Shown in pieces: positions 21,462-30,026 of a stretch of 39,945 nucleotides of DNA. Source of the DNA: an uncultured Pelagibacteraceae bacterium (GTDB lineage Bacteria; Pseudomonadota; Alphaproteobacteria; Pelagibacterales; Pelagibacteraceae); contig CACPEZ010000006.1 in assembly GCA_902633125.1 (NCBI GenBank), positions 1 through 39,945 of the forward strand. Direction: 5' to 3'. Positions within the stretch are counted from its first letter, which is position 1; the number at the start of each line of letters is the position of its first letter. Made by a program: the position numbers and the translations under genes. The notes beneath the pieces were generated by a model. The model did not search any database, was not told where the DNA came from, and worked only from the letters and a program-made list of their open reading frames with translations.

Positions 21462-22751
21462 CTATTTTCCATCTATAGCAACTATTGTTAAATCATCTTT
21501 TTGTATGTGGCCTGCTCCCAAAATATCATCAATCATTGTTTTAAGTCTTTCGTTTATCGCAGTTGATTGATATTTTTTAATATAATTTTCAAAACCTTCT
21601 GATCCTAACATTTCTCCATTTGGATTTTTTATCTCTGTAATTCCATCTGTAAAAATGTACATTGAGCTATTTTCAAAAGGTATGGTGTGCTCAGGATATT
21701 TCGTTTTAGGCATTATGCCTAAAGGAGGCCCAGCTTCTGAGAAATTACTAAAAGTTCCATCAGCAGACAAAATCAAAGGTGGTTCATGACCTGCACTAGA
21801 TAATAATAGTTCTTTTTTATTTGAATCGTATATTCCAATTAACATTGTTACAAACATACCTCTTGATATAGTTTCACATATCTCATTATTTAATTGGAAT
21901 AACAAATCTGAAGCTGAAAAATTTGTCTTACTTAAACATCTATATAAACTAGAAGCTTTTGACATTAAGAGTGATGACTTAATTCCTTTTCCAGAGACAT
22001 CAGCAACCCCAAATCCATATTTTCCATCTCCTAAATCTGAAAAATTATAAAAATCCCCAGAGACTACTTTTGCTGGTATGTTGATACCTGAAATTGGAAA
22101 GTCTTTCTCTTTGTTTTTAGACAATAAAGATCTTTGAATTTCTCCGACTATTTCCACTTCTTTTTGAATTTTATTTTTTTCAACCATATCTTTTGCCATT
22201 TTTGCATTTCTAATTGCTAAAGCAGCAGGAGCAGAAAGCGTTTCTAAAAGTTTTCTATCATCCTCTATAAATAGCTTGTCTTGAGTTTTCTTATTTAAAC
22301 AATGAATAACCCCAATACATTCATTTGCGGCAATCAATGGTGAACACAAAACTGAGTATGTTGTAAAATTTGTTTTATTATCTAAGTCAAAATAAAATTC
22401 TGCAATTTCTCTTACATCTTTTCTAACATTTCCTACACGAATACACTTTCTTTGCTGAACAGCTTTACCCATAACACCATCTTTTAGATCTAATTCGTAT
22501 TCATCCAAATAATCTTGATGAAGTGATGCAATACATTCAAACTTTTTCTTTTGCTCATTTATTAAAAAAATGTTTGCAGCTTCTGCATTCAGTCTTGCAA
22601 TTATTACTCGCAATGCATTCATTAGGGTATCGTTTAAATCAAGAGATAAAGCAAAGTCTTGATTCATTTTTGTGACAAGTTCTAAGTCGACATTAACTTG
22701 CTCAGCTCCTTTTTTAGGTTCGATCGGTTTTTTTGATTTAAATAGAAACAT
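21462..22751 (-). CDS. GAF-domain PP2C-type (SpoIIE/RsbU-like) serine phosphatase
   Basis: The 429-residue soluble protein carries an N-terminal GAF sensor (about 25-180; HQDYLDEYELDLKDGVMGKA, later GVIHCLNKKTQD). A helical linker (180-210) leads to a PP2C/SpoIIE phosphatase domain (about 215-428). Metal-binding motifs are SGDFYNF (231-237, Asp233), DVSGKGIKSS (from 251), the FTDGITE segment and the terminal DDLTIVA. Homologues dephosphorylate anti-sigma-factor antagonists in partner-switching systems. No antagonist or anti-sigma kinase gene lies nearby, so its target is unknown. It is convergent with rodA and divergent from pilD. Confidence 0.9.
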   Translation of the reverse strand: MFLFKSKKPIEPKKGAEQVNVDLELVTKMNQDFALSLDLNDTLMNALRVIIARLNAEAANIFLINEQKKKFECIASLHQDYLDEYELDLKDGVMGKAVQQRKCIRVGNVRKDVREIAEFYFDLDNKTNFTTYSVLCSPLIAANECIGVIHCLNKKTQDKLFIEDDRKLLETLSAPAALAIRNAKMAKDMVEKNKIQKEVEIVGEIQRSLLSKNKEKDFPISGINIPAKVVSGDFYNFSDLGDGKYGFGVADVSGKGIKSSLLMSKASSLYRCLSKTNFSASDLLFQLNNEICETISRGMFVTMLIGIYDSNKKELLLSSAGHEPPLILSADGTFSNFSEAGPPLGIMPKTKYPEHTIPFENSSMYIFTDGITEIKNPNGEMLGSEGFENYIKKYQSTAINERLKTMIDDILGAGHIQKDDLTIVAIDGK

Positions 22752-22796
22752 TTATTTAACTAGTATTTTAAGCAATTTTTGATAAATTTTTCAACA

Positions 22797-22910
22797 ATGG
22801 AGATTATAATTAATACACCTAATTTATACATCCACCTTCAGGATGCCGTGCTAATGGTTCAATATGTGATAGACGGATTAATTCATATTACATCAAACAT
22901 TAAATTATAA
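22797..22910 (+). CDS. Possible 37-residue small ORF upstream of pilD
   Basis: The 168-bp gap between the phosphatase and pilD genes holds one small frame, starting MEIIINTPNLYIHLQDAV and ending 9 bp before the pilD GTG. It is moderately hydrophobic and has no recognised domain. The base composition of the gap is slightly less A/T-biased in the middle (about 22832-22860), which is why I note it. No clear Shine-Dalgarno was seen. It could equally be leader sequence for pilD. Confidence is low. Confidence 0.25.
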   Translation: MEIIINTPNLYIHLQDAVLMVQYVIDGLIHITSNIKL

Positions 22911-22919
22911 TCATATTCT

Positions 22920-23684
22920 GTGGATTTCATATTTGTACTTGTTCTAGGAGCACTTTGGGGAAGTTTTGCAAATGTTTGCATTTATCGTTTACCTTTAGAA
23001 AAAGGAGTTGTGTCTGGAAGATCATTTTGTCCAAACTGCAAAAAGTTAATTACTTGGAAAGATAATATTCCAATATTTTCTTTTTTATTTTTAAAAGGTA
23101 AGTGTAGATATTGTAACAAAAAAATTTCTTCTCAATATGTATTGGTAGAGACAATAAGTATTTTGTTTTTTTTAATTATTTACTTTTTTTATGGCGTTAG
23201 TATTACAACATTACTTTTAATAATTTTAAGTTTAAGTTTTTTAATAATTTTTTTTATTGATTTCAAACATTTCATCATCCCAAATGTACTAACGTATTCA
23301 ATGATGTTTCTAGGTTTTATTAAATCTTTTATACCAAGTTTAAGTCCCATGTTTCCTAATTATATAAATTCTTTAATTGGTGGAATATTTGGATATGGAA
23401 TAATTTGGTCTATAATTTTTTTTTATAAACAAGTAAGAAAAAAAGAAGGCATGGGATTAGGAGATGCAAAACTTTTATCTGCAATCGGATTTTGGTTTGG
23501 ATGGTTTTCCATACCTTTTGTCATTTTCCTATCGTCATTAATTGCATTATTATCGGTTGCACCAAGTTTGATAAATAAATCAAAAAAATTTTCTTCACAA
23601 ATTCCATTTGGGCCTTATATTATTCTTGGAACATTGATATATTTGATATTTGAAAGTAATATTAGATCAATAATGTTTTATTAA
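22920..23684 (+). CDS. pilD: Type IV prepilin peptidase / N-methyltransferase
   Basis: This membrane aspartyl protease cuts prepilin leader peptides after Gly and methylates the new N-terminus. The 254-residue protein has the N-terminal cytoplasmic loop with two zinc-binding CxxC pairs (Cys37/40 and Cys62/65) and several membrane helices. The two catalytic Asp sites are D114 (IDFKHFIIPN) and D182 (GMGLGDAKLL). The start is GTG at 22920. It is the processing enzyme for the pilin-like proteins encoded 12 kb downstream on the other strand, and is followed after 12 bp by moxR. Confidence 0.94.
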   Translation: MDFIFVLVLGALWGSFANVCIYRLPLEKGVVSGRSFCPNCKKLITWKDNIPIFSFLFLKGKCRYCNKKISSQYVLVETISILFFLIIYFFYGVSITTLLLIILSLSFLIIFFIDFKHFIIPNVLTYSMMFLGFIKSFIPSLSPMFPNYINSLIGGIFGYGIIWSIIFFYKQVRKKEGMGLGDAKLLSAIGFWFGWFSIPFVIFLSSLIALLSVAPSLINKSKKFSSQIPFGPYIILGTLIYLIFESNIRSIMFY

Positions 23685-23696
23685 TCATTAAAATTT

Positions 23697-24581
23697 ATGT
23701 TTGAAAAAATAATAAGTAATACTTCTGCAATAGTTGTTGGCAATTCTGAAAAAATTAAATTGACTTTAGCAGCAATCGTATCAGAGGGAAGTATACTAAT
23801 CGAAGATTACCCTGGATCAGGCAAGACAACTTTTGCGAAAGCAATTACACAAAGTTTAGGTTTAAATTTCAAAAGAGTTCAGTTCACCTCAGATTTACTA
23901 CCAAGTGATATACTTGGATTTAATATTTTTTTAGATGGTAAATTAAATTTCCAAAAAGGTCCAATTTTTACAAACATTGTTTTGGCCGATGAATTAAATA
24001 GAGGTAGTCCAAAGTCTCAGAGCGCATTTCTTGAGGCGATGGAAGAAAAAAATGTTTCAATTGATGGAGTAAGCTACAGTCTTCCCGAACCTTTTTTTGT
24101 TATCGCAACACAAAATCCTATGGATTCATCTGGCACAAGTTCTTTACCAGATTCTCAGCTTGATAGATTTATGATTTCATTTTCTTTATCTGATCTAAAT
24201 GAAAACGATAAAATTTTGATGTTAAAAAATACAAGTAAATTAAATGGTGCTTCATCAAAAGCTGTTGATTGGGAGACAATCAAACAAAAAAAAGATCAGC
24301 TAACTATAAAAGATGAAATTTATAAATATGTTGTTGAAATAGAGCAGGTAATTCAAACGCTTGATCAAAAAATTTATATTTCTGCAAGATGTTTAAAGCA
24401 AATCTTAGATTTAGCCAAGGGTTGGGCAATTATTCATGAAAAAGATTATGTAACTCATCAAGATATTAAGGAAACTCTGCCCTACATATTAAGACATAGA
24501 ATTAAATTTCTTAACCAGGAAGATAAGATGGCCTTCATTAACGAGGAAATACTTCAAAAAATTAAAATAACCAATGGTTAA
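23697..24581 (+). CDS. MoxR-family AAA+ ATPase
   Basis: This is a chaperone-like ATPase of 294 residues with Walker A PGSGKTT (39-45), Walker B VLADELNR (105-112), and the sensor-like ATQNPMDSSG segment followed by LPDSQLDRF with the arginine finger region. MoxR proteins typically work with a partner that has a VWA domain, often encoded beside a DUF58 protein. Here DUF58 and transglutaminase genes follow directly (8-bp overlap with DUF58), but no separate VWA gene does. Function in this organism is inferred only. Confidence 0.92.
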   Translation: MFEKIISNTSAIVVGNSEKIKLTLAAIVSEGSILIEDYPGSGKTTFAKAITQSLGLNFKRVQFTSDLLPSDILGFNIFLDGKLNFQKGPIFTNIVLADELNRGSPKSQSAFLEAMEEKNVSIDGVSYSLPEPFFVIATQNPMDSSGTSSLPDSQLDRFMISFSLSDLNENDKILMLKNTSKLNGASSKAVDWETIKQKKDQLTIKDEIYKYVVEIEQVIQTLDQKIYISARCLKQILDLAKGWAIIHEKDYVTHQDIKETLPYILRHRIKFLNQEDKMAFINEEILQKIKITNG

Positions 24582-25494
24582 TCAGCTAGTACAGAGATTA
24601 ACGAACTTAGACTTTAAACATTTAATCAATCTTAAAAAAAAAAATAAAGTTTACATATATCCCAATCTTCAAGGACTATTATTAGGACTGTTTGTATTTT
24701 TTTGTTTTTTAATATCTGTATTTTATGAAAATAACTCAGGACTTCTTATCTCAATTGTTATTTTCTTTATTTTCTTTATTTCAATTTTTATCTCGCATCA
24801 AAATATTAACAATTTAAGAATAAATTTTCTAACAGAATACTTAGTTGAAGCAAATAAAACAGAACATATAAACTTTAAGATAATTAATGATGCAAAAGAG
24901 AAAAAATTAAATATCGATTTAGAGATCAATAAATCAATATTACAAAATTTTAATTTATCAGATAAAATAAAAGAATTTAATATAAAATATAATAATGACA
25001 AAAGGGGCGTCTATTCTTTAAATAAAATAATTTTAAAATCGATATATCCATTTGGAATAATAAGGACAAAAATAAATTATCAACCTTTTAGTAAAGTATA
25101 TGTATTTCCACAAAAATTAATTCCTAATCAAGAATTATTACTAGAATTTAAAATTCACCAAAATAATAATTCTGATGAATTTGATGGTATAGATGAATAC
25201 AAGAAAGGAGATAGTTACTCAAAAATCGCTTGGAAAAAATCAACTATTGGAGATAAAAAATTTGTAAAAGAATTTAAGTCTTTTAAAAGCTCAAAAAAAT
25301 CAATCCTAAATTTAAATAAATACAACCACATAGAATTTGAGAAATTATTAAGTTATTCAGTATTTATTTTAGATTATTATTTCACAAAAAGCCTAAATTT
25401 AACCTTTAAACACAAAGATAATGTTTTCCATTTAAACGAAAATAAAAACTCTCTAAATAAAATTTTAAAGTATATTTCAAATGTTAAAAATTAA
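24574..25494 (+). CDS. DUF58-domain membrane protein
   Basis: The 306-residue protein has two adjacent hydrophobic helices (about 31-46 and 50-70), then a soluble domain. The DUF58 signature EYKKGDSYSKIAWKKS lies near residues 207-225. In this family the domain is VWA-like, and the genes almost always sit beside moxR, as here. The start overlaps moxR by 8 bp and the end overlaps the transglutaminase gene by 14 bp, so the three are translated together. The biochemical role is unknown. Confidence 0.87.
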   Translation: MVNQLVQRLTNLDFKHLINLKKKNKVYIYPNLQGLLLGLFVFFCFLISVFYENNSGLLISIVIFFIFFISIFISHQNINNLRINFLTEYLVEANKTEHINFKIINDAKEKKLNIDLEINKSILQNFNLSDKIKEFNIKYNNDKRGVYSLNKIILKSIYPFGIIRTKINYQPFSKVYVFPQKLIPNQELLLEFKIHQNNNSDEFDGIDEYKKGDSYSKIAWKKSTIGDKKFVKEFKSFKSSKKSILNLNKYNHIEFEKLLSYSVFILDYYFTKSLNLTFKHKDNVFHLNENKNSLNKILKYISNVKN

Positions 25495-27376
25495 ATCGCA
25501 AAATATTAGTCTTATTACTTATGTTATATTATTCTTTTGCTTAATTTCATTATCTACAGATTTACTATTAACTAATAAAATATTTTGGGGCACTTTATTT
25601 ATTTTAAGTTTTGTATTTTCAAAAATACACTTTAAGTTTAAATCTATAGTGGTTGGAATATTTGCTTTGGGATCTCTATATATTCAATTGATTCTCAATC
25701 AGTATGTTTTGTCCGAAGATTTTTTTCTAAACTGCCTTGGAGTTTTGCTAATCATAAAGTTCTCAGAACTTAACAATAAAAATAATCTTTTGTCATTTAA
25801 TTTAATCTCTATGATTATTGCAGTAGCAAGTTTAATTAAAGGGCAAGATATATTGAGTACATTAAATTCGTTTCTAATCTTAATACTTTTAGTTGTTAAC
25901 ATGTATCTAATTCAACAAAAGGAAATCCTCGATTTCAGTTTAAAAAATATTTTAAAATATTTAGGATTTGGTCTTAGCATATTTCCGATTATTATTATTT
26001 TTTATCTTGTATTTCCAAGGGCAGAAGTAAATTTCAGATTATTTGATACATCTGCAAGTTCAGTAGGTATTCCAGATAGCATAGATCTTGGATCATTTAG
26101 CCAGTTTTCGAACTCAGACGAAGAAGTTTTTACTCTAATAAATAACAATTTTAAGAAGGAGGATCTTTATTTTAGGGTCAAAATCTTTGATTATATGGAA
26201 AAAGATCAATCTTGGAGACCTTCCTCAAGCTACTATCTTTTTAGTGAATTTAAAAATTCCATGAGAATAAATGGTAATGAGGATTTAAATAAAAATTATC
26301 AGATTATTTTAGAACCATATAAAAAAAAATGGATACCAAGTTTAAAAAACTCAAAATTAATCACTAACGATATTCAAATTACAAAAGATTATTTTAACCA
26401 ATCTTTTGCAAGTAGAGAACTAATTGACAGAAAAAAGAAATTAATTTTTAAAATGAATAAATCTGAATATTCCTTAGATGGTCCACTTAAAAGTTATTAT
26501 ACTTTGTTACCAGAAAACATATCACAGAAAATAAAAGATTGGGTAGATAAAAATAATGTAAGCACTAAAGAAGAATTTATCGAAAAAATTTATAAAAGAT
26601 TTTCTGATGGATCGTATTTTTATAACCTTAGCCCTCAGATAAACTCAAATAATAAATATGAAAACTTTTTCTTTAATTCTAAAGAAGGATACTGCGAATA
26701 TTATGCAGGAACATTTGTATTACTTACAAGATTAGCACAAATTCCAAGTAGGATAGTCACAGGTTACTATGGTGGAGATTTAAATGAGATAGGAAATTTT
26801 TTTCAATTTAAACAAAAAGATACACATGCTTGGGCAGAAGTTTGGTTTGATGAAAGAGGGTGGGTTAGAATTGATCCAACTAGAGCAATACCTAATTCTA
26901 ATATTAGAAATTCATTAAATAATTATTTTGTAAATAATGATAAATTTTCAAGTTCGATATTTTCTAATAATTTTTTTAAAATAATTAATTTTTATTTTAA
27001 CTATGTTGATTTTGTATGGACTCAACATTTACTATCATATGACGATAACGAAAGAAAAAATTTTATAAAAGAATTATTAAGTTTAAATTTTTCAAAAGTC
27101 ATTATTTGGATATTCGTGCCAATATTATTATTTGTAAGCATAAAATTATTATATAATTTCAATTCAATTAAATTGATGAGGCTAAAATTGGATTTAATTC
27201 TTCTAGGAAAAAAAAGAAAACTTCAAATAAAAAATTCGGATACTATTCAAGAGATTTATTTTAAACTGATGGAAAAAGATAAATCAAAATATAAAAATTT
27301 CTTTAAATTTTATGAAAAGCAGATTTACTCAAATAACCAAATAAGTTTTATAAAAGCTTTGAAATTAGTTTTTTAG
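25481..27376 (+). CDS. TgpA-like membrane transglutaminase
   Basis: The 631-residue protein has about five or six N-terminal membrane helices (to about residue 180), a large periplasmic region with a transglutaminase core, and one C-terminal membrane helix (about 545-565) with a cytoplasmic tail. The papain-like triad is visible as Cys405 (GYCEYYAG), His449 (DTHAWAEVW) and Asp465 (VRIDPTRA). This layout fits TgpA (DUF3488-transglutaminase-DUF4129), whose gene is usually linked to moxR and DUF58. Its substrate is unknown. The 3' end overlaps the convergent autotransporter-like gene by 12 bp. Confidence 0.9.
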   Translation: MLKIKSQNISLITYVILFFCLISLSTDLLLTNKIFWGTLFILSFVFSKIHFKFKSIVVGIFALGSLYIQLILNQYVLSEDFFLNCLGVLLIIKFSELNNKNNLLSFNLISMIIAVASLIKGQDILSTLNSFLILILLVVNMYLIQQKEILDFSLKNILKYLGFGLSIFPIIIIFYLVFPRAEVNFRLFDTSASSVGIPDSIDLGSFSQFSNSDEEVFTLINNNFKKEDLYFRVKIFDYMEKDQSWRPSSSYYLFSEFKNSMRINGNEDLNKNYQIILEPYKKKWIPSLKNSKLITNDIQITKDYFNQSFASRELIDRKKKLIFKMNKSEYSLDGPLKSYYTLLPENISQKIKDWVDKNNVSTKEEFIEKIYKRFSDGSYFYNLSPQINSNNKYENFFFNSKEGYCEYYAGTFVLLTRLAQIPSRIVTGYYGGDLNEIGNFFQFKQKDTHAWAEVWFDERGWVRIDPTRAIPNSNIRNSLNNYFVNNDKFSSSIFSNNFFKIINFYFNYVDFVWTQHLLSYDDNERKNFIKELLSLNFSKVIIWIFVPILLFVSIKLLYNFNSIKLMRLKLDLILLGKKRKLQIKNSDTIQEIYFKLMEKDKSKYKNFFKFYEKQIYSNNQISFIKALKLVF

Positions 27377-30013
27377 TAAAAGATTTCTTTCAGTCTTGAG
27401 TTTATTATTTTCTTTGATCAACTGAATAATCATTTCTTTCATTATTCTATTCTCTTCAACTGCTCTACCACTTATCTCAGCCAATCTCTCATTTTCTTTA
27501 GCTAGCTGCAATTGATCAAATAATTTTTCTAGTTCTGGATCAATAGGTAGACCCTCTATTTTTTTGCTAATATTATTCTGAATTACTTTAGTTAATGAAA
27601 TACTTACTTGGCTGTCTTTAAGTCCATTTTGTTCATTAAACTCTAGATTAAAGTTTAATCCAAAATTTTCAGTATTTTTGCTAATATTTAAACCAGCTTT
27701 TACTGCTAAATCATCATTCATATAATTGGCCATGTCTTTCCTTTCACCGTCTGCGACAATGTCAATTTTTTCACTCAAAGTTTGATTTAAAGATAGGCCT
27801 GTATATGGCTTAAGAACAAAGCCATTTTCAAAAGATTTTGAATACTCAACGTTAAATCCGCCTGACAATACTTGATCCACAGCATCATCAACAGAAAGAT
27901 CCCCATCTGTAAAAGATGTTAGATAAGTTGGAAGTCTTCTTAGACCATATTTACCATCCACTTCAATATTTAAACTTTGACTATCATCAATTTCTATTTC
28001 TTTAGAAGCTCTATAATTTACAGCAGCAAACTGACCTAGATTTTCTTTTGAAATAGTTTGCTTTGTTTCAGTTTCAAGATCTAAATATTTATTTTGAGTT
28101 AATCCAAAAATTGAAACTACAGAAAATTTAAATTTCTCATAATCAATTTCTTTTTTTAAACCGATAGCTAAATTTTCACTATCTAAAGCTTCTCCATTAT
28201 TAAATTTTGCTTGTTGACTAGAATAACTTAAAAACGGTGTAAAATTGTCATTTTCAATTTTAAAATCTCCAGTAACTCCTGTTGTTTCATTTTTATAAAT
28301 ATTGTCTCTTTTTTTTACAGAATAATATCCACTAGATTTTTTTTCTTCTGAAACTGAATTAAAAATATCATTTAAATTAGATAAAAATATTTCCGATCTA
28401 TATTTTTTATTATGGCTATCAATATCTAAATCTTCACCATAAACATATAAAAAACCATTAGTTTCTGAATTATCAGCATCTGGATCACTGTTGCTATCTA
28501 ATATTTCATAGGTGTCGTTTCCACAAAGATTATTTGTGATTACCATATTTGTCTTATTATGAATTTCTATCTTTTGATCTTTTGAAATACTGCAATCTAA
28601 TGTCATGGTAGTATTTGTACTATTTAATTCAATTTCACCATTATAAGTACCTTCACCTTTTGTAACTATTTCTAATCCTGTGTTATTTGAATTTGCCATA
28701 ACAATAGAATTGTCACCTCCTGAAATAGTTCCTGAATTATTAATTGTTAAGTCATCAAAGTTTTTATTGGCGTGATAATCTCCAATTTTAATTCCGTCTG
28801 CATCACCATTAATTGCGCCAATTGTTCCAAAATTATTTAGAACTACATTTTCACCAGCTTCTACAGATGTTGAATCATTACCAAATCCAATTCCAAAGTG
28901 ACCTGTATCATTCTCACCAGTTGATGTTATCGTTCCATGATTATTTATGGTAAGGTTCTTTGTTCTACCAGCTCCAATAGCAGCTGTTGTTGATTTTATT
29001 GTTCCAGTATTGTCGATAGTTGTTCCACCAGTGTTTCTAGCTATTTGTATTGCCGGTCCAAACGCCGAATCTATAGTCCCACTATTTGTAATTGTATGAG
29101 CATCGTCACTATCTCCTTGTCTATCAATAAGAACAGTGCCTGTATTAGTACCTGTATTTGTTGAGCTGATTGTTCCTGAATTTATAAATGTAACTCCAGA
29201 GCACTCTCTACAATAAATAGTATTTCTATCTGAAGTTATTGTTCCACGATTATCTATTGTAATATTTGATCCATTTTCAGCTAGTATACCATATCTACCT
29301 GCACTCTCGATTGTTCCTCCCTCATAATTTATAATTTCACTATCTGTAAGATATTTTGCGATAATTGGGTTATTGCCTGATGTAGATTTAATTGTTCCTC
29401 CATCATAGTTATAAATTTTGACACCTCGACTTCGTGGGTTTCCTCCTCCTCCAGTGCCTAACAAAATTGTTCCTTGTGTTGCACTAATCATACCGTGATT
29501 ATGCAATATTAGCCCAACTGCAGTAGAGCCCGAGGATGATAAACTAGATTGACAATTATCGTTATTTCCAGCCTTATCACACCAACCAACATTTCGACCC
29601 TCAATCGCATTTCCTGCTTCAGCGCTAATTGTGGCACCCGCATTATTTGTGATTGTTATATTTTCTGCGTAATCTATATAAATTCCTTCATTATTGTCTG
29701 AGTTGATAGTTCCATTATTAGTTATTGTTGTATTTAAAGATGATTGAGCATGAATTGCTTTTTGTTTATTAGTTCCATCTTCTGTTTGGATTGTTCCATC
29801 ATTTGTAATCTGAACTCCAGTTTCATCCTCTAGATCAACAGCCTTATGGTCATTGTAGGTAATAGAACCAGCAGAAGTAACATTTAAAATATCATCATCT
29901 GCACAAGCTAGTTGGTTCGTTGATGCACTAGCTATTGTTGTTAAACAAGGACCAGCATAACTTATGGAACTAAATAAAAAGAATAAGATTATACTAAGTA
30001 AAATCTTTTTCAT
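27365..30013 (-). CDS. Autotransporter-like beta-helix surface protein with C-terminal coiled coil
   Basis: The 882-residue exported protein begins with a signal peptide ending SISYA-G (cleavage near residue 20). Residues about 45-500 are a repetitive parallel beta-helix passenger, with many units of the form xITNxGTIxS plus x(10-15). Eight cysteines occur as four close pairs (23/37, 145/154, 268/271, 474/497), all in the passenger. Residues about 575-815 look like an autotransporter barrel (alternating strands, e.g. GFVLKPYTGLSLNQT). Residues 821-882 form a charged coiled coil, an unusual addition after the barrel. The gene lies 13 bp after pilY1 at the end of the pilus operon, suggesting a surface/adhesion role. 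The specific function is unknown. Confidence 0.8.
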   Translation of the reverse strand: MKKILLSIILFFLFSSISYAGPCLTTIASASTNQLACADDDILNVTSAGSITYNDHKAVDLEDETGVQITNDGTIQTEDGTNKQKAIHAQSSLNTTITNNGTINSDNNEGIYIDYAENITITNNAGATISAEAGNAIEGRNVGWCDKAGNNDNCQSSLSSSGSTAVGLILHNHGMISATQGTILLGTGGGGNPRSRGVKIYNYDGGTIKSTSGNNPIIAKYLTDSEIINYEGGTIESAGRYGILAENGSNITIDNRGTITSDRNTIYCRECSGVTFINSGTISSTNTGTNTGTVLIDRQGDSDDAHTITNSGTIDSAFGPAIQIARNTGGTTIDNTGTIKSTTAAIGAGRTKNLTINNHGTITSTGENDTGHFGIGFGNDSTSVEAGENVVLNNFGTIGAINGDADGIKIGDYHANKNFDDLTINNSGTISGGDNSIVMANSNNTGLEIVTKGEGTYNGEIELNSTNTTMTLDCSISKDQKIEIHNKTNMVITNNLCGNDTYEILDSNSDPDADNSETNGFLYVYGEDLDIDSHNKKYRSEIFLSNLNDIFNSVSEEKKSSGYYSVKKRDNIYKNETTGVTGDFKIENDNFTPFLSYSSQQAKFNNGEALDSENLAIGLKKEIDYEKFKFSVVSIFGLTQNKYLDLETETKQTISKENLGQFAAVNYRASKEIEIDDSQSLNIEVDGKYGLRRLPTYLTSFTDGDLSVDDAVDQVLSGGFNVEYSKSFENGFVLKPYTGLSLNQTLSEKIDIVADGERKDMANYMNDDLAVKAGLNISKNTENFGLNFNLEFNEQNGLKDSQVSISLTKVIQNNISKKIEGLPIDPELEKLFDQLQLAKENERLAEISGRAVEENRIMKEMIIQLIKENNKLKTERNLLLKN

Positions 30014-30026
30014 AAATGTCTATTGA

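Noticed and set aside
27500..29900. Repeated short motifs (recurring ATTGTTCC on the plus strand) as a CRISPR or tandem DNA repeat
   Set aside because: They recur at uneven spacing and encode the Gly-Thr-Ile of the beta-helix units in a single intact reading frame.
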